Origin: Dokdonella_A sp964582225
GTDB lineage: Bacteria; Pseudomonadota; Gammaproteobacteria; Xanthomonadales; Rhodanobacteraceae
Assembly: GCA_964582225.1 (NCBI GenBank)
Contig: CAZORA010000011.1
Location: forward strand, 1 to 64,000
Direction: 5' to 3'
Length of the DNA: 64,000 bases
This document shows, piece after piece, positions 43,344-52,026 of this stretch. Positions within the stretch are counted from its first letter, which is position 1; the number at the start of each line of letters is the position of its first letter. The position numbers were made by a program, and so were the translations under genes. The notes under the pieces are model-generated. The model had not been told where the DNA came from and ran no database searches. It worked only from the letters and a program-made list of their open reading frames with translations.

Positions 43344-44165
43344 ATGGTCCACTGCAGAACGAAGCTGGCGCCATTGACCTTACGGCGCGGGCTGCGCAGA
43401 ATCGCGCCTCCCCTGTCATCGGCGTCCGTCTTGGCCCGAACTTCCGCCCGACCCGATGCCGTCACCTGTCTGGCGGTGATTCCAGCGCGCGACGAGGCAC
43501 CTACCGTGGGCGCCGTCGTTGCCGGGGTGCGCGAAGCGCTCGGCTGCACGGTTCTGGTCGTGGACGATGGCAGCAGGGACGCTACGGTCGAGGCAGCTCG
43601 AGCCGCAGGCGCGGCGACCTTGAGCCTGTCGCTTGGTCTGGGCGCCTGGGGGGCGACTCAGGCCGGCATCCGCTATGCGCTGCGCAACGGATTCTCGTCC
43701 GTGGTGACTCTGGACGCCGACGGCCAGCATCTCCCGGAAACGCTGCCGGATCTATTCGCCGCGCGGGAGCGCAGCGGCGCGAGCCTCGTGATCGGCACCT
43801 GTACCAGCCGGCTGAGCCGTGCCAAACGGGTTGCATGGCGCTATCTGCGCGTCCTGACGGGACTGCGACTCAGTGACTTTACTTCCGGTCTGCGGCTCTA
43901 CGACGCGCGCGCGACCGCGCTGCTGGCGGGTGCGGAAGCAAGCCTGCTCGACTATCAGGACATCGGTGTATTGATGCTGCTGGCACGGCATCGACTGCCG
44001 ATCGACGAAACGCCGGTAGCCATGCTGCCCCGGCGCGCCGGCCACTCGCGGGTCTTTGCCTCGTGGCTGGTGGTGTTGCGCTACATGTTGAGCACGACGG
44101 TGCTCTGCCTCGCCCAGTTCGACGTGGGTCGGCGACAGCGGTCCAGGCAGGCTGGATCGTGCTGA
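43344..44165 (+). CDS. Glycosyltransferase family 2
   Basis: Up to 273 residues. The GT-A core begins at CLAVIPARDEAPTVGAVV and includes TVLVVDDGSRDATVEAARAAG and the metal-binding DADGQHLPETL, then RLSDFTSGLRLYDARA, typical of dolichol-phosphate-mannose-synthase-like or polyprenyl sugar transferases. The start is uncertain: the first 40 residues of the longest frame are not GT-like and no strong ribosome site is visible, so a shorter protein is possible. The next gene (DUF2304) overlaps its stop. Sugar donor unknown. Confidence 0.82.
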   Translation: MVHCRTKLAPLTLRRGLRRIAPPLSSASVLARTSARPDAVTCLAVIPARDEAPTVGAVVAGVREALGCTVLVVDDGSRDATVEAARAAGAATLSLSLGLGAWGATQAGIRYALRNGFSSVVTLDADGQHLPETLPDLFAARERSGASLVIGTCTSRLSRAKRVAWRYLRVLTGLRLSDFTSGLRLYDARATALLAGAEASLLDYQDIGVLMLLARHRLPIDETPVAMLPRRAGHSRVFASWLVVLRYMLSTTVLCLAQFDVGRRQRSRQAGSC

Positions 44166-44551
44166 CCGCTCACGCCACCGGTGCGGTGTTGGGCGTCGCG
44201 CTGGCGCTCAGCATCCTGATTCTGGTCCGCAAGGATCACCTGCACGGGCCGTATGCGCTGTGGTGGTTCGCGGTCGCCGCGGCGGCCTTCGTGCTGGGCG
44301 TCTTTCCGCATCTGGTGGACTGGCTCGGGCGGCTGACCGGCATCGCCTATGCGCCAGTGTTGCCGATCCTGGTCGGACTTTCGCTGGTGCTGGTGCGCCT
44401 GCTGAAGCTCGACATCGACCGTTCGCGTCAGGAGCGGCGCCTGCGGCGCCTGACGCAGAAGCTGGCGATCCTGGAGCAGGAGCTGAGCCAACTGGCGGCC
44501 CGCCCGACGCAGCCGGACGACGCAGCGCCCGCGGATCGACCGGTCGATTGA
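44159..44551 (+). CDS. DUF2304 membrane protein
   Basis: A 130-residue protein with three membrane segments (about 6-24, 34-54, 65-85) and a C-terminal basic coiled coil (SRQERRLRRLTQKLAILEQELSQLA). This is the DUF2304 layout, found next to GT2 genes that make polyprenyl-phosphate-linked sugars and thought to help them at the membrane. GTG start at 44159 overlaps the GT2 stop, so translation is probably coupled. It is followed by a GT4 gene. Confidence 0.78.
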   Translation: MLTAHATGAVLGVALALSILILVRKDHLHGPYALWWFAVAAAAFVLGVFPHLVDWLGRLTGIAYAPVLPILVGLSLVLVRLLKLDIDRSRQERRLRRLTQKLAILEQELSQLAARPTQPDDAAPADRPVD

Positions 44552-44597
44552 GTTCGGGCCAACCTCGCCCGAACCCCCGCGGAAGCGTCGCCCCGCC

Positions 44598-45731
44598 ATG
44601 CGCATCCTGCACATCGGAAAGTACTACGCCCCATTTCATGGCGGAATCGAGCGCCATCTGCAAGCGCTCGCCGTCGCCTGCGCGGCGGCGGGCGACCAAG
44701 TGGGCGTGCTGGTTCATCAGCCGCCGGGGCGCTGGCGAGGCAGCCGCGAGCGCAGCGCAGGAGTGGAGGTCCGCCGCGTCGGATGCATCGCCGCGCCGCT
44801 CTACACCCCGCTCAGCCCCGCTTTTCCGCTCGAACTGGCGCACGCGCTGCGCGAGTTCGCTCCCGACGTCCTGCATCTGCACTGGCCCAATCCGTCTTCT
44901 CTCGCGGCCCTGGCGAGCCCGCGCGCGCGCAGGCTGCCGTGGGTGGTGCACTGGCACGCCGAGATTCCACCGCAGGCGCCCGACTGGCGACTGCGCTTCG
45001 CCTACCGCGCTTATCGGCCGTTCGAGCAGCTGGCCCTGGCGCGCGCTGCGGCGATCATCGCCACCTCGAACTCCTATCTCGAAGCCAGCCGCGCCCTGGA
45101 CGCCTGGCGCGAGAAGACGCGGGTCATTCCGCTGGGCATCGACGAGGAAGTCGGCGCGGCAGGCGCGACGCCGCCGAACTGGCCGAAGGCGAAGCTGCGC
45201 CTGCTCGCGGTCGGCCGTCTGAGCTACTACAAGGGCTTCGGAGTCCTGCTGCAAGCGCTCGTCGAGTTGCCTGACGCGAGCCTGCTGCTGGTCGGAAACG
45301 GCGACGGCGAACATGGCTTGCGAACGCTGGCGGACGCTTCCGGGCTGGCCGAGCGCGTGCGCTTTGCCGGCCAGCTCGACGACGCCACCCTGCTGGCGGC
45401 GTACCGCGCCGCCGACGCTTTCGTGCTGCCCTCGCTCGACCGCAGCGAGGCCTTCGGCCTGGTGCTGCTGGAAGCCATGCGCGCAGGCCTGCCGGTGGTG
45501 GCGAGCGCGATTCAGGGCGCGGCGGTGAGCGAAATCGTGGTCGATGGGAAAACCGGACTGCTGGTTCCACCGGGAAATCCGGACGCGCTCGTCGTCGCGA
45601 TCCGCCGACTCCAAAGCGCGGAGCTCCGCGAGCGCCTGGGCGCCGCCGGACGCGCGCGCTGGATCGAACGCTATCGGCTCGCGGATTCGGTGGCGGCAGT
45701 GCGCGCGCTGTATCGGGAAATCCGCCGCTGA
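44598..45731 (+). CDS. Glycosyltransferase family 4
   Basis: A 377-residue GT-B protein. The N-terminal Rossmann half begins MRILHIGKYYAPFHGGIERHLQ; the C-terminal half has LLAVGRLSYYKGFGVLLQAL and the donor-binding DAFVLPSLDRSEAFGLVLLEAMRAGLPVVAS with the E-x7-E motif. It transfers an activated sugar in surface polysaccharide or lipid-glycan synthesis; the sugar cannot be assigned. Same strand as the GT2-DUF2304 pair, 46 bases downstream. Confidence 0.88.
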   Translation: MRILHIGKYYAPFHGGIERHLQALAVACAAAGDQVGVLVHQPPGRWRGSRERSAGVEVRRVGCIAAPLYTPLSPAFPLELAHALREFAPDVLHLHWPNPSSLAALASPRARRLPWVVHWHAEIPPQAPDWRLRFAYRAYRPFEQLALARAAAIIATSNSYLEASRALDAWREKTRVIPLGIDEEVGAAGATPPNWPKAKLRLLAVGRLSYYKGFGVLLQALVELPDASLLLVGNGDGEHGLRTLADASGLAERVRFAGQLDDATLLAAYRAADAFVLPSLDRSEAFGLVLLEAMRAGLPVVASAIQGAAVSEIVVDGKTGLLVPPGNPDALVVAIRRLQSAELRERLGAAGRARWIERYRLADSVAAVRALYREIRR

Positions 45732-45839
45732 AACGAAACCAGCGCGGGGCTTCCGAACATCCAGCTTTCGCCCCACCCCTGCGGGTGTCCGGAAACTCGC
45801 GACTCACGCCGCGCGCAAACCACCCAGGCGCGGATGCGT

Positions 45840-47264
45840 TCAGGCGCCTTCTGTGGCCGCGGCCGGTACGCGCGACGCATCGCGCAGGAGCAGCACCGCG
45901 AATACGAACAGGCCCGGAACGAGCTGCAGGATCAAACGATTGACGCTGGTGAAATCCGCGGCCCAGGCGGCCGCCGCGGTGAAGAAGAAGAGTGCGAAGA
46001 GCAGGCCCAGCTGGAGCAGGACCAACAGAGCGAACAGGCGCGCCGCGGGGCTGCGACGAAGCTCCGCGCATCGCCACAGCACGAGCAGCGGCAGCAGATA
46101 CCAGAGCAGATGCCAATTGGGCAAGACGAACAGGCTGGCGAGGATCTGCCCGATCACCGGGTGCCAGGTCAGGGTATAGGTGGCGACCCCGGGGATGTCG
46201 ACCCGCCCCCAGGCCAGATGAATGCGGCCGAGGCCCGGCACCGGCAGGCCAAAGCCGCCCAACGCCAGCCCGCCGAGCAGCAGCAGGACGAGCGCTGCGA
46301 CCGTCGCCCAGCGCCAGCGCGAGGGCAGGAGCTCGAGCGCAAACACCAGCATGAAGCTGAGCATCCAGACCGCGCCTTCGAGCTTGATCGCCGGCAGGCA
46401 AGCGGCCAGGGCGATGGCCAGAACCGCCTGTCCGGGCGCCCGAAAAAGCAGCCAGCGGCTCCACGCCATCAGAGCCAGGCCAAGGCTCGATGCGAGCCAC
46501 AAATCCGCATAGCCCGCCAATACCGCATGGGCTTCCAGCAGCGGCAGCGAAGCCAGCGCGTAAGTGAGCGCCACGCTGACCCAAGGGCGCAGTCCACAGC
46601 CGCGCGCATAGCCGTAGAAACTCAGCGCAAGCGCGCCGAGCGCCCCAACCCAGGCGAGATTGACCAGCGCTTCGTCCCAGGCCCGCGCGCCGCTGGCAAA
46701 CCAAATCTCGACCCAGGCCAGGAGTTCCGGATAGTTCCAGGCCGGCATCGTGCGCAGGCGCGACGGGCTCGCAGCCAGCCAGTCGATCAGCGGCACATAG
46801 GCATCAGCCTGCCCGAGCAGGAACCAGCTTTTCGGCTTGACGGCCCAAGCCGACCAGGCATCCCAGGGGAAAATCGGCCGCAGGCCGGCTTCCTGGCCGA
46901 GCATCGACAACCGCAGCAGCACCAGCAGGACCAGCGCCCACCAAAAAACGCGCTGCGCAGCCGAATCCCGCCTGCCTCCAAGCCTCCAGGCCGCCGGCCG
47001 CAGATAAAAGCGCAGCGCGACGATCAGCCAGGCCAGAACCGCGGTTGCCGCCAGCCACGGCGTCACCAGGGCCACCGCGTGGACGGTGTCGCCGCGCGCA
47101 AGCTGCGAAGCAGCGCCGGCGGCCAGCAGCACGCCGATCAGCCAGCCCGCGCCGAGCGAAGCGGCGACGTCGCCGGCAAAGCGCCGCGGCCCGTTGACGA
47201 GCCACCAGAGCCCGCAGCCCGTGAACCAGGGCAGGAGCCAGGCGATCGCATAGCTAGCCGGCAT
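45840..47264 (-). CDS. Multi-pass membrane protein, possible glycosyltransferase-39-like
   Basis: A 474-residue protein with about eleven hydrophobic segments. The FPWDAWSAWAVKPKSWF loop after the third or fourth segment, with acidic Asp in DAW, resembles the periplasmic loop of lipid-linked-sugar glycosyltransferases (ArnT/PMT-like, GT39-type). No definitive motif; the call is tentative. GGAGG precedes the ATG at 47264. It lies 143 bases from another membrane protein on the same strand, a likely operon, convergent with the GT4 gene. Confidence 0.6.
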   Translation of the reverse strand: MPASYAIAWLLPWFTGCGLWWLVNGPRRFAGDVAASLGAGWLIGVLLAAGAASQLARGDTVHAVALVTPWLAATAVLAWLIVALRFYLRPAAWRLGGRRDSAAQRVFWWALVLLVLLRLSMLGQEAGLRPIFPWDAWSAWAVKPKSWFLLGQADAYVPLIDWLAASPSRLRTMPAWNYPELLAWVEIWFASGARAWDEALVNLAWVGALGALALSFYGYARGCGLRPWVSVALTYALASLPLLEAHAVLAGYADLWLASSLGLALMAWSRWLLFRAPGQAVLAIALAACLPAIKLEGAVWMLSFMLVFALELLPSRWRWATVAALVLLLLGGLALGGFGLPVPGLGRIHLAWGRVDIPGVATYTLTWHPVIGQILASLFVLPNWHLLWYLLPLLVLWRCAELRRSPAARLFALLVLLQLGLLFALFFFTAAAAWAADFTSVNRLILQLVPGLFVFAVLLLRDASRVPAAATEGA

Positions 47265-47407
47265 GGCGCGCCTCCGGCCTCAAACTGCGGCGTGTCGGGC
47301 ACATCGAGCAGGCGGACCGCGGCCTTGCCTCCGCCGCGGCCTCGCGGGACCGGCACGAAACTCTGCGGCACGGCTCCGCGGCGCGATGGCGATGAACGGG
47401 CGTGCGT

Positions 47408-48628
47408 TCAGGGCGCATGGTGGTATCGATAGACACGTAGCCCAGCAGGTTGCCCGACCACCTCGCCGTCGGCCGGAAGCAGCCGCTCGCTCCGCTCCAG
47501 GAGCTGCTGCAAGCCCGCCGGAGGCCGGGAGGCACCGCCGTCATAAAGGACGATCAGGCTGCCGTCCGGAATCCACTCCGGCTGGCGCAGCGCGGGCGCG
47601 AGCATGCCGGCGTTCAGCGGCAGCAGGTGCCAGATCAGGCGCAGCGTTTCATACACGTTGTCCGCATAGACCAATACTCGGTCGGTGGCCTGTTGGTCGA
47701 GGGTGACGGCGCGCACTTCGGCAGCGACACGCAGCAGCTCGCTGTCGCCGACGATCTGCGCGCGCGCGGACCAGTCGAGCCCACCGTAGAGCGCCTGCGC
47801 CGCGTGCAGGCGCTGACTCAAACCGGCCTGCCAGCGAAGATCCAGCGCGAGCCAGACGAGCGCGCTGCAGACCAGCGCCAGCTGCACCCATCGGCGCCGG
47901 TGAAAACCGGCCAGCAGTGCCACCCAGAACACGAGCAGCCCGGCTGCGAGCGCCAGCGAAACCACCATGGAGCTCGAAGGTGCAACGCTGCCTTCCCGCC
48001 CAAGCGCGTGTACCGACCGCTGGCTCCAGGACCAGGAGCCGAACCAATCCGTACCGAGCGCCCGCAGACTGCCGTACCAGGAAGGTGACCAGAGTTCGGC
48101 CTCGACCAGCTCGAAGGGCCGGAAGCCGCGCTCGGGGGGAACGCTGTGCGGAGTGGCGAACTCGGCAAAACCAAGCTCGATCACGCGGCCGTGCCAGCTC
48201 GGAATCCGGCTCAAATCGACGGCGGCGCTGCCCGCACCCGGCCAGGGAAGCGCGATCGTTTCCACCTCGTCCGGGTTTTCCGCGCTGCGAAACATCAGCG
48301 CCAGCTCGAGCGTTTGTGGAAAATTCCGAAATCGATAGCGCAACAGCGAAAACTCGGCGGCTTCGAGTTCCGGCAGCGAGGTGCGCTGCAGCGATGAGTG
48401 GTCGTCCGCGTCCGCGGTGACCAAAAGCACGTTCTGCTCCGGCTCGGCTTTGCCGAAGGCGGCACTGAAGCGGCTGCCGGGAAAGACGCGCTCGTGCGCC
48501 GGCAGAGGCGGTGCGCGCCAGTCGGCACCGGCCGCCCACAGCAACAGCACGAACCAGCTCGCCAGCACCGCGGCGACGGAACCCGACAAGCGCCAGCCTC
48601 GAGACCTCACGCGGCGGGCTCCGGCCAC
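47408..48628 (-). CDS. Membrane protein of unknown function in glycan cluster
   Basis: About 406 residues. One hydrophobic segment near the N-terminus (VAAVLASWFVLLLWAAGA), a soluble beta-rich region (about 45-210, with VLLVTADADDHSSLQ and SIPSWHGRVIELGFAE-like stretches), and two more segments (SMVVSLALAAGLLVFWVALLAG). A C-terminal soluble part ends with GEVVGQPAGLRVYRYHH. Starts at GTG 48628 (an internal GTG near 48610 is possible). No known family recognised; partner of the downstream gene is likely. Confidence 0.5.
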   Translation of the reverse strand: MAGARRVRSRGWRLSGSVAAVLASWFVLLLWAAGADWRAPPLPAHERVFPGSRFSAAFGKAEPEQNVLLVTADADDHSSLQRTSLPELEAAEFSLLRYRFRNFPQTLELALMFRSAENPDEVETIALPWPGAGSAAVDLSRIPSWHGRVIELGFAEFATPHSVPPERGFRPFELVEAELWSPSWYGSLRALGTDWFGSWSWSQRSVHALGREGSVAPSSSMVVSLALAAGLLVFWVALLAGFHRRRWVQLALVCSALVWLALDLRWQAGLSQRLHAAQALYGGLDWSARAQIVGDSELLRVAAEVRAVTLDQQATDRVLVYADNVYETLRLIWHLLPLNAGMLAPALRQPEWIPDGSLIVLYDGGASRPPAGLQQLLERSERLLPADGEVVGQPAGLRVYRYHHAP

Positions 48629-48813
48629 CGACGTGCCGTGTCGGAAGCCCGATGCGCTGCGGTCGATCGTCCGGGGCCTTCAGCGTTCATCTCGCTCCAC
48701 GCGCTGTCCCACACTGCGCCGCCCGCGTCGGCACGCACTGGCTGCGATGCATTATCCATGAGGCGCGAGCCTAGGTCATGCGCAAGTCTCCGGCGCGGCT
48801 CCGGCTGGCAGCT

Positions 48814-50292
48814 TCAGATGGCCTTGCGCTGGCGCACCTTGGCCTCGTCGGAGCGGGCGAATTCGAGCTCGTCCAGGTAGCCGGGGGCGATGCCGGTCAC
48901 GTACTCGCCGCTGAAGCACGAGGTGTCGAAGTGTTGCAGAGCTTCATTGCCGTCGCGCACGGCCTGAATCAGATCGTCGAGATCCTGGAAGATCAGGCGA
49001 TCGGCGCCGAGCAGCTTTTCGACTTCTTCCACGCTGCGCCCGTGTGCGATCAGCTCGGCAGCCGAGGGCATGTCGATGCCGTAGACGTTCGGGTAGCGCA
49101 CCGGCGGCGCGGCGGAGGCGAGGTAGACCTTGCGCGCGCCGGCGTCGCGGGCCATCTGGATGATCTGTCGGGCGGTGGTGCCGCGCACCACCGAGTCGTC
49201 GATCAGCAACACGTTCTTGCGCCGAAACTCGAGCGTGATCGGATTGAGCTTGCGGCGCACCGACTTCACCCGCTCGCTCTGCCCCGGCATGATGAAGGTG
49301 CGACCGATGTAGCGGTTCTTGACGAAGCCTTCTCGCACCGGCACGCCCAGCGCCTGCGCCACCGGGCCGGCCGCGGTGCGCGAGGTGTCGGGTATCGGAA
49401 TCACCGAGTCGATGTCGTGTGCGGGCATCAGCCGACGGATTTTTTCGCCGAGCTTCTCGCCCATCCTCAGCCGCGCCTTGTAGACCGAAACGTCCTCGAT
49501 CATCGAATCGGGCCGTGCCAGGTACACATACTCGAAGATGCAGGGCGCGTGCACGCCGGGCTCCACACACTGGCGGGTGAAGAGCTTGCCGTCGAGCGTC
49601 AGCAGCACGGCTTCGCCGGGGGCCACGTCGCGCAGCAGCCGAAAGCCCAGGATATCGAGCGCCACCGATTCCGAGGCGACCGCGTATTCCATTCCGCTGG
49701 CGGTGCGCCGCTCGCCCAGCACCAGCGGACGGACACCGTGGCGGTCGCGAAAGGCCAGCACGCCGTAGCCCAGCACCAGCGCCACTACCGCGTAACCGCC
49801 AACGCAGCGCGCATAGGTGCCAGCCACGGCCTTGAAGATGTGATCCGGCGACAGCGCGTGCCGCGCCTGGATCTGCATCTCGTGGGCCAGCACGTTGAGC
49901 AGCACCTCGGAGTCGGAATCCGTATTCAGGTGCCTTCGGTCACTCTCGGTCACCTCGCGGCGTAGCTCGGCAGTGTTGATCAGGTTGCCATTGTGGCCGA
50001 GCGCGATGCCGTAAGGGGAATTGACGTAGAGCGGCTGCGCCTCGGCGGTCACCTCGCTGCCGGCGGTCGGATAGCGGCAGTGGCCTATGCCCACGCTACC
50101 GCGCAGACCGAGCATGCTGTCCTGATCGAACACGTCGCGCACCAGTCCCTTGCCCTTGTGCAGGCGCAGGCGATTGCCGTCCAGCGTGGCAATACCGGCG
50201 GCATCCTGTCCGCGATGCTGCAGCACGGTGAGCGCGTCATACAGCGCTGCCGCAACTTCCGATTGACCGACGATGCCGACGATACCGCACAT
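48814..50292 (-). CDS. purF: Amidophosphoribosyltransferase
   Basis: A 492-residue enzyme that makes phosphoribosylamine from PRPP and glutamine, first step of purine synthesis. The N-terminal glutaminase begins MCGIVGIVG with the catalytic Cys next to the initiator Met; later QHRGQDAAGIAT and GHNGNLINTAEL follow. The PRPP motif is NVLLIDDSVVRGTTARQ. The start at 50292 puts Cys at position 2. Last gene of folC-dedD-cvpA-purF. Confidence 0.97.
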   Translation of the reverse strand: MCGIVGIVGQSEVAAALYDALTVLQHRGQDAAGIATLDGNRLRLHKGKGLVRDVFDQDSMLGLRGSVGIGHCRYPTAGSEVTAEAQPLYVNSPYGIALGHNGNLINTAELRREVTESDRRHLNTDSDSEVLLNVLAHEMQIQARHALSPDHIFKAVAGTYARCVGGYAVVALVLGYGVLAFRDRHGVRPLVLGERRTASGMEYAVASESVALDILGFRLLRDVAPGEAVLLTLDGKLFTRQCVEPGVHAPCIFEYVYLARPDSMIEDVSVYKARLRMGEKLGEKIRRLMPAHDIDSVIPIPDTSRTAAGPVAQALGVPVREGFVKNRYIGRTFIMPGQSERVKSVRRKLNPITLEFRRKNVLLIDDSVVRGTTARQIIQMARDAGARKVYLASAAPPVRYPNVYGIDMPSAAELIAHGRSVEEVEKLLGADRLIFQDLDDLIQAVRDGNEALQHFDTSCFSGEYVTGIAPGYLDELEFARSDEAKVRQRKAI

Positions 50293-50302
50293 GATGAAGC
50301 CT

Positions 50303-50863
50303 TCAGATTGGAGGAGATTGAGGTGGCGCGACCGCGGGGGTCGGCTCCAGAACCGGCGCCACGAGCGCTGCATGTGCCTGATGCAGATACTGTGTGACTT
50401 CCTCGGGCAACTGCTTGCCAAGCCAGGCAGCGCTCGCTGAAAAGCCCGGCAGCAGGCGCGATTCGGACCACCACGGGTCAGCCGGCAGCGGGGTCAACTG
50501 CAGCAGCAGCACCGCGAGCACCACCAGCACCGCGCCGCGCGCCAAGCCGAAGCCCATGCCAAGCAGTCGGTCGCTGGTGGAAAGACCGCTGCCCTCGATC
50601 AATTTCCGCATCAGAAAGAGCGCAATCGCGCCCACCACCAGCACCGCAACGAAACAACCGCCATAGCCGAGCAGGATCCGCAACGAGGGTGTCGAAACCA
50701 CCGCCGGCAGCGCCGCGGCAAGCGCCGGCCCGAACGCCCAAGACGCCCAGAACGCGCTGATCCAGGTCACCAGCGCCAGCACTTCACTCACGAAGCCGCG
50801 CCAGAGCCCGACCAACATCGACAGGCCGAGAGCGGCGAGAATCGCATGATCAGCCCAATTCAT
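50303..50863 (-). CDS. cvpA: CvpA family inner-membrane protein
   Basis: A 186-residue protein with four membrane segments (about 7-22, 27-46, 64-86, 100-122), the CvpA layout, and a Pro-rich C-terminal tail. CvpA was identified as needed for colicin V production and is normally located upstream of purF, as here with a 10-base gap. GGIALFLMRK-like region after segment 3 matches the family. Its biochemical role is unclear. Confidence 0.9.
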   Translation of the reverse strand: MNWADHAILAALGLSMLVGLWRGFVSEVLALVTWISAFWASWAFGPALAAALPAVVSTPSLRILLGYGGCFVAVLVVGAIALFLMRKLIEGSGLSTSDRLLGMGFGLARGAVLVVLAVLLLQLTPLPADPWWSESRLLPGFSASAAWLGKQLPEEVTQYLHQAHAALVAPVLEPTPAVAPPQSPPI

Positions 50864-50987
50864 GGCGCAGGAGCTTCAGTGGTGGAAAGCCGTCCATCCC
50901 GGCGGCGCGAAATCTCTGTCCAGCCCGGTCGTCTTCAGGCTTCGCCGCCGTGACGGGGCGTGCCGACGCCCGACCTGGCGCACCCGC

Positions 50988-51878
50988 TCACAGCGCCACG
51001 ATGATGCCGTCGAGCTTCAGCTTGTCCTTGATCCCGTCGCGCAGCTTGCCTGCCGCGTCGCGCTCGACTTCGGGACCGGCGCGCACGCGCCACAGGGTGA
51101 CTCCGTCGGCATCGACCTTGTCGACCCAGGCGGCGAAGCCGGCGACCTGCAAGCGGCCACGCAGCTTGTTCGCATCCTCCTGCGTCTTGAGCGCGCCGAC
51201 CTGTACCGCCCAACCGCCGGCGCGCGCGTCCCCCACCGCATCAGCTGGCGCATCGGCGGCCAGATCGGCTGCTGCCTCGACCACACTGCTCGGCACCGCC
51301 GGGTCGACCTTGCGCACGCGCAGGCGCGCGGCTTCGGCCGCCGCGCGATCCTCGAAAGGACCGACCCGCACGCGCTGCATGGTTCTGCCCTGATGGCTCG
51401 TGGCTTCCGAAAAAGCGGCGAAATTCGCCCGCTTCAGGCGCGACACCAGCTTTTCGGCGTTGGCAGCTTCCGCGTACACCCCGAGATGCACGAACCAGCT
51501 CTGCCGGGCGGCGCGCCCGGCAGCGGCGGACGCTGCCACCGCCGGAGCCGCCTGCGCCGATTCGCCTACCGTCGACTGCGGCGCCTTTGCTGCAGCGGGC
51601 GCTGCTGCTGGCGGCGCCTCGGCGAGCGGCGTCGCGATCTCCGCTGGCGCCGCGCTAGCGGTGTCGACGCTGGCGATCCGATCCGGCGGTTCCGGCAGCG
51701 TGGGCATCACCTGAGTCTGGAACTCGCGCTCAGGAGCCGCCGGAATCTCGATCGGCGCGCGCCTCATCTCGCCCACCGTTGGCGGCGCCGACGGCGAGAG
51801 GAACATCGGCACGAAGATGACCGCGAGCGCAATCAGCACGGCGGCTCCGAGCAGACGCTGCTTCAGCGATGGATCCAA
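50988..51878 (-). CDS. dedD: SPOR-domain cell-division protein DedD-like
   Basis: A 296-residue protein. It starts with LDPSLKQRLLGAAVLIALAVIFVPMFL, giving one membrane segment near the N-terminus. The middle is Pro/Ala-rich, and two SPOR-type repeats follow: WFVHLGVYAEAANAEKLVSRL (about 137-215) and WAVQVGALKTQEDANKLRGRL (about 225-296), which bind denuded peptidoglycan at the septum. TTG 51878 is the start: it gives the family N-terminus and GGAG sits seven bases upstream. Gene order folC-dedD-cvpA-purF is as in E. coli. Confidence 0.88.
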   Translation of the reverse strand: MDPSLKQRLLGAAVLIALAVIFVPMFLSPSAPPTVGEMRRAPIEIPAAPEREFQTQVMPTLPEPPDRIASVDTASAAPAEIATPLAEAPPAAAPAAAKAPQSTVGESAQAAPAVAASAAAGRAARQSWFVHLGVYAEAANAEKLVSRLKRANFAAFSEATSHQGRTMQRVRVGPFEDRAAAEAARLRVRKVDPAVPSSVVEAAADLAADAPADAVGDARAGGWAVQVGALKTQEDANKLRGRLQVAGFAAWVDKVDADGVTLWRVRAGPEVERDAAGKLRDGIKDKLKLDGIIVAL

Positions 51879-52026
51879 GATGGCTCCGCGAGATCGACTA
51901 CGGCGTGAGTATAGCTGCGGATGCCTGAGCGGCAGCGCTACGCTCACCCGAAACCGCCGGGCTTGTGTGATCCATTGTGTGATCGGTCATGAAAAATCGA
52001 CCGGCTGACGACGGTCCTTCGACGAG

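Noticed and set aside
43015..43419. 134-residue minus-strand frame in the gap before GT2
   Set aside because: No motif or good start site; short and composition-driven.
45124..46704. 526-residue minus-strand frame overlapping GT4 and the membrane gene
   Set aside because: Overlaps two better supported genes and consists of low-complexity Arg/Ala/Gly sequence.
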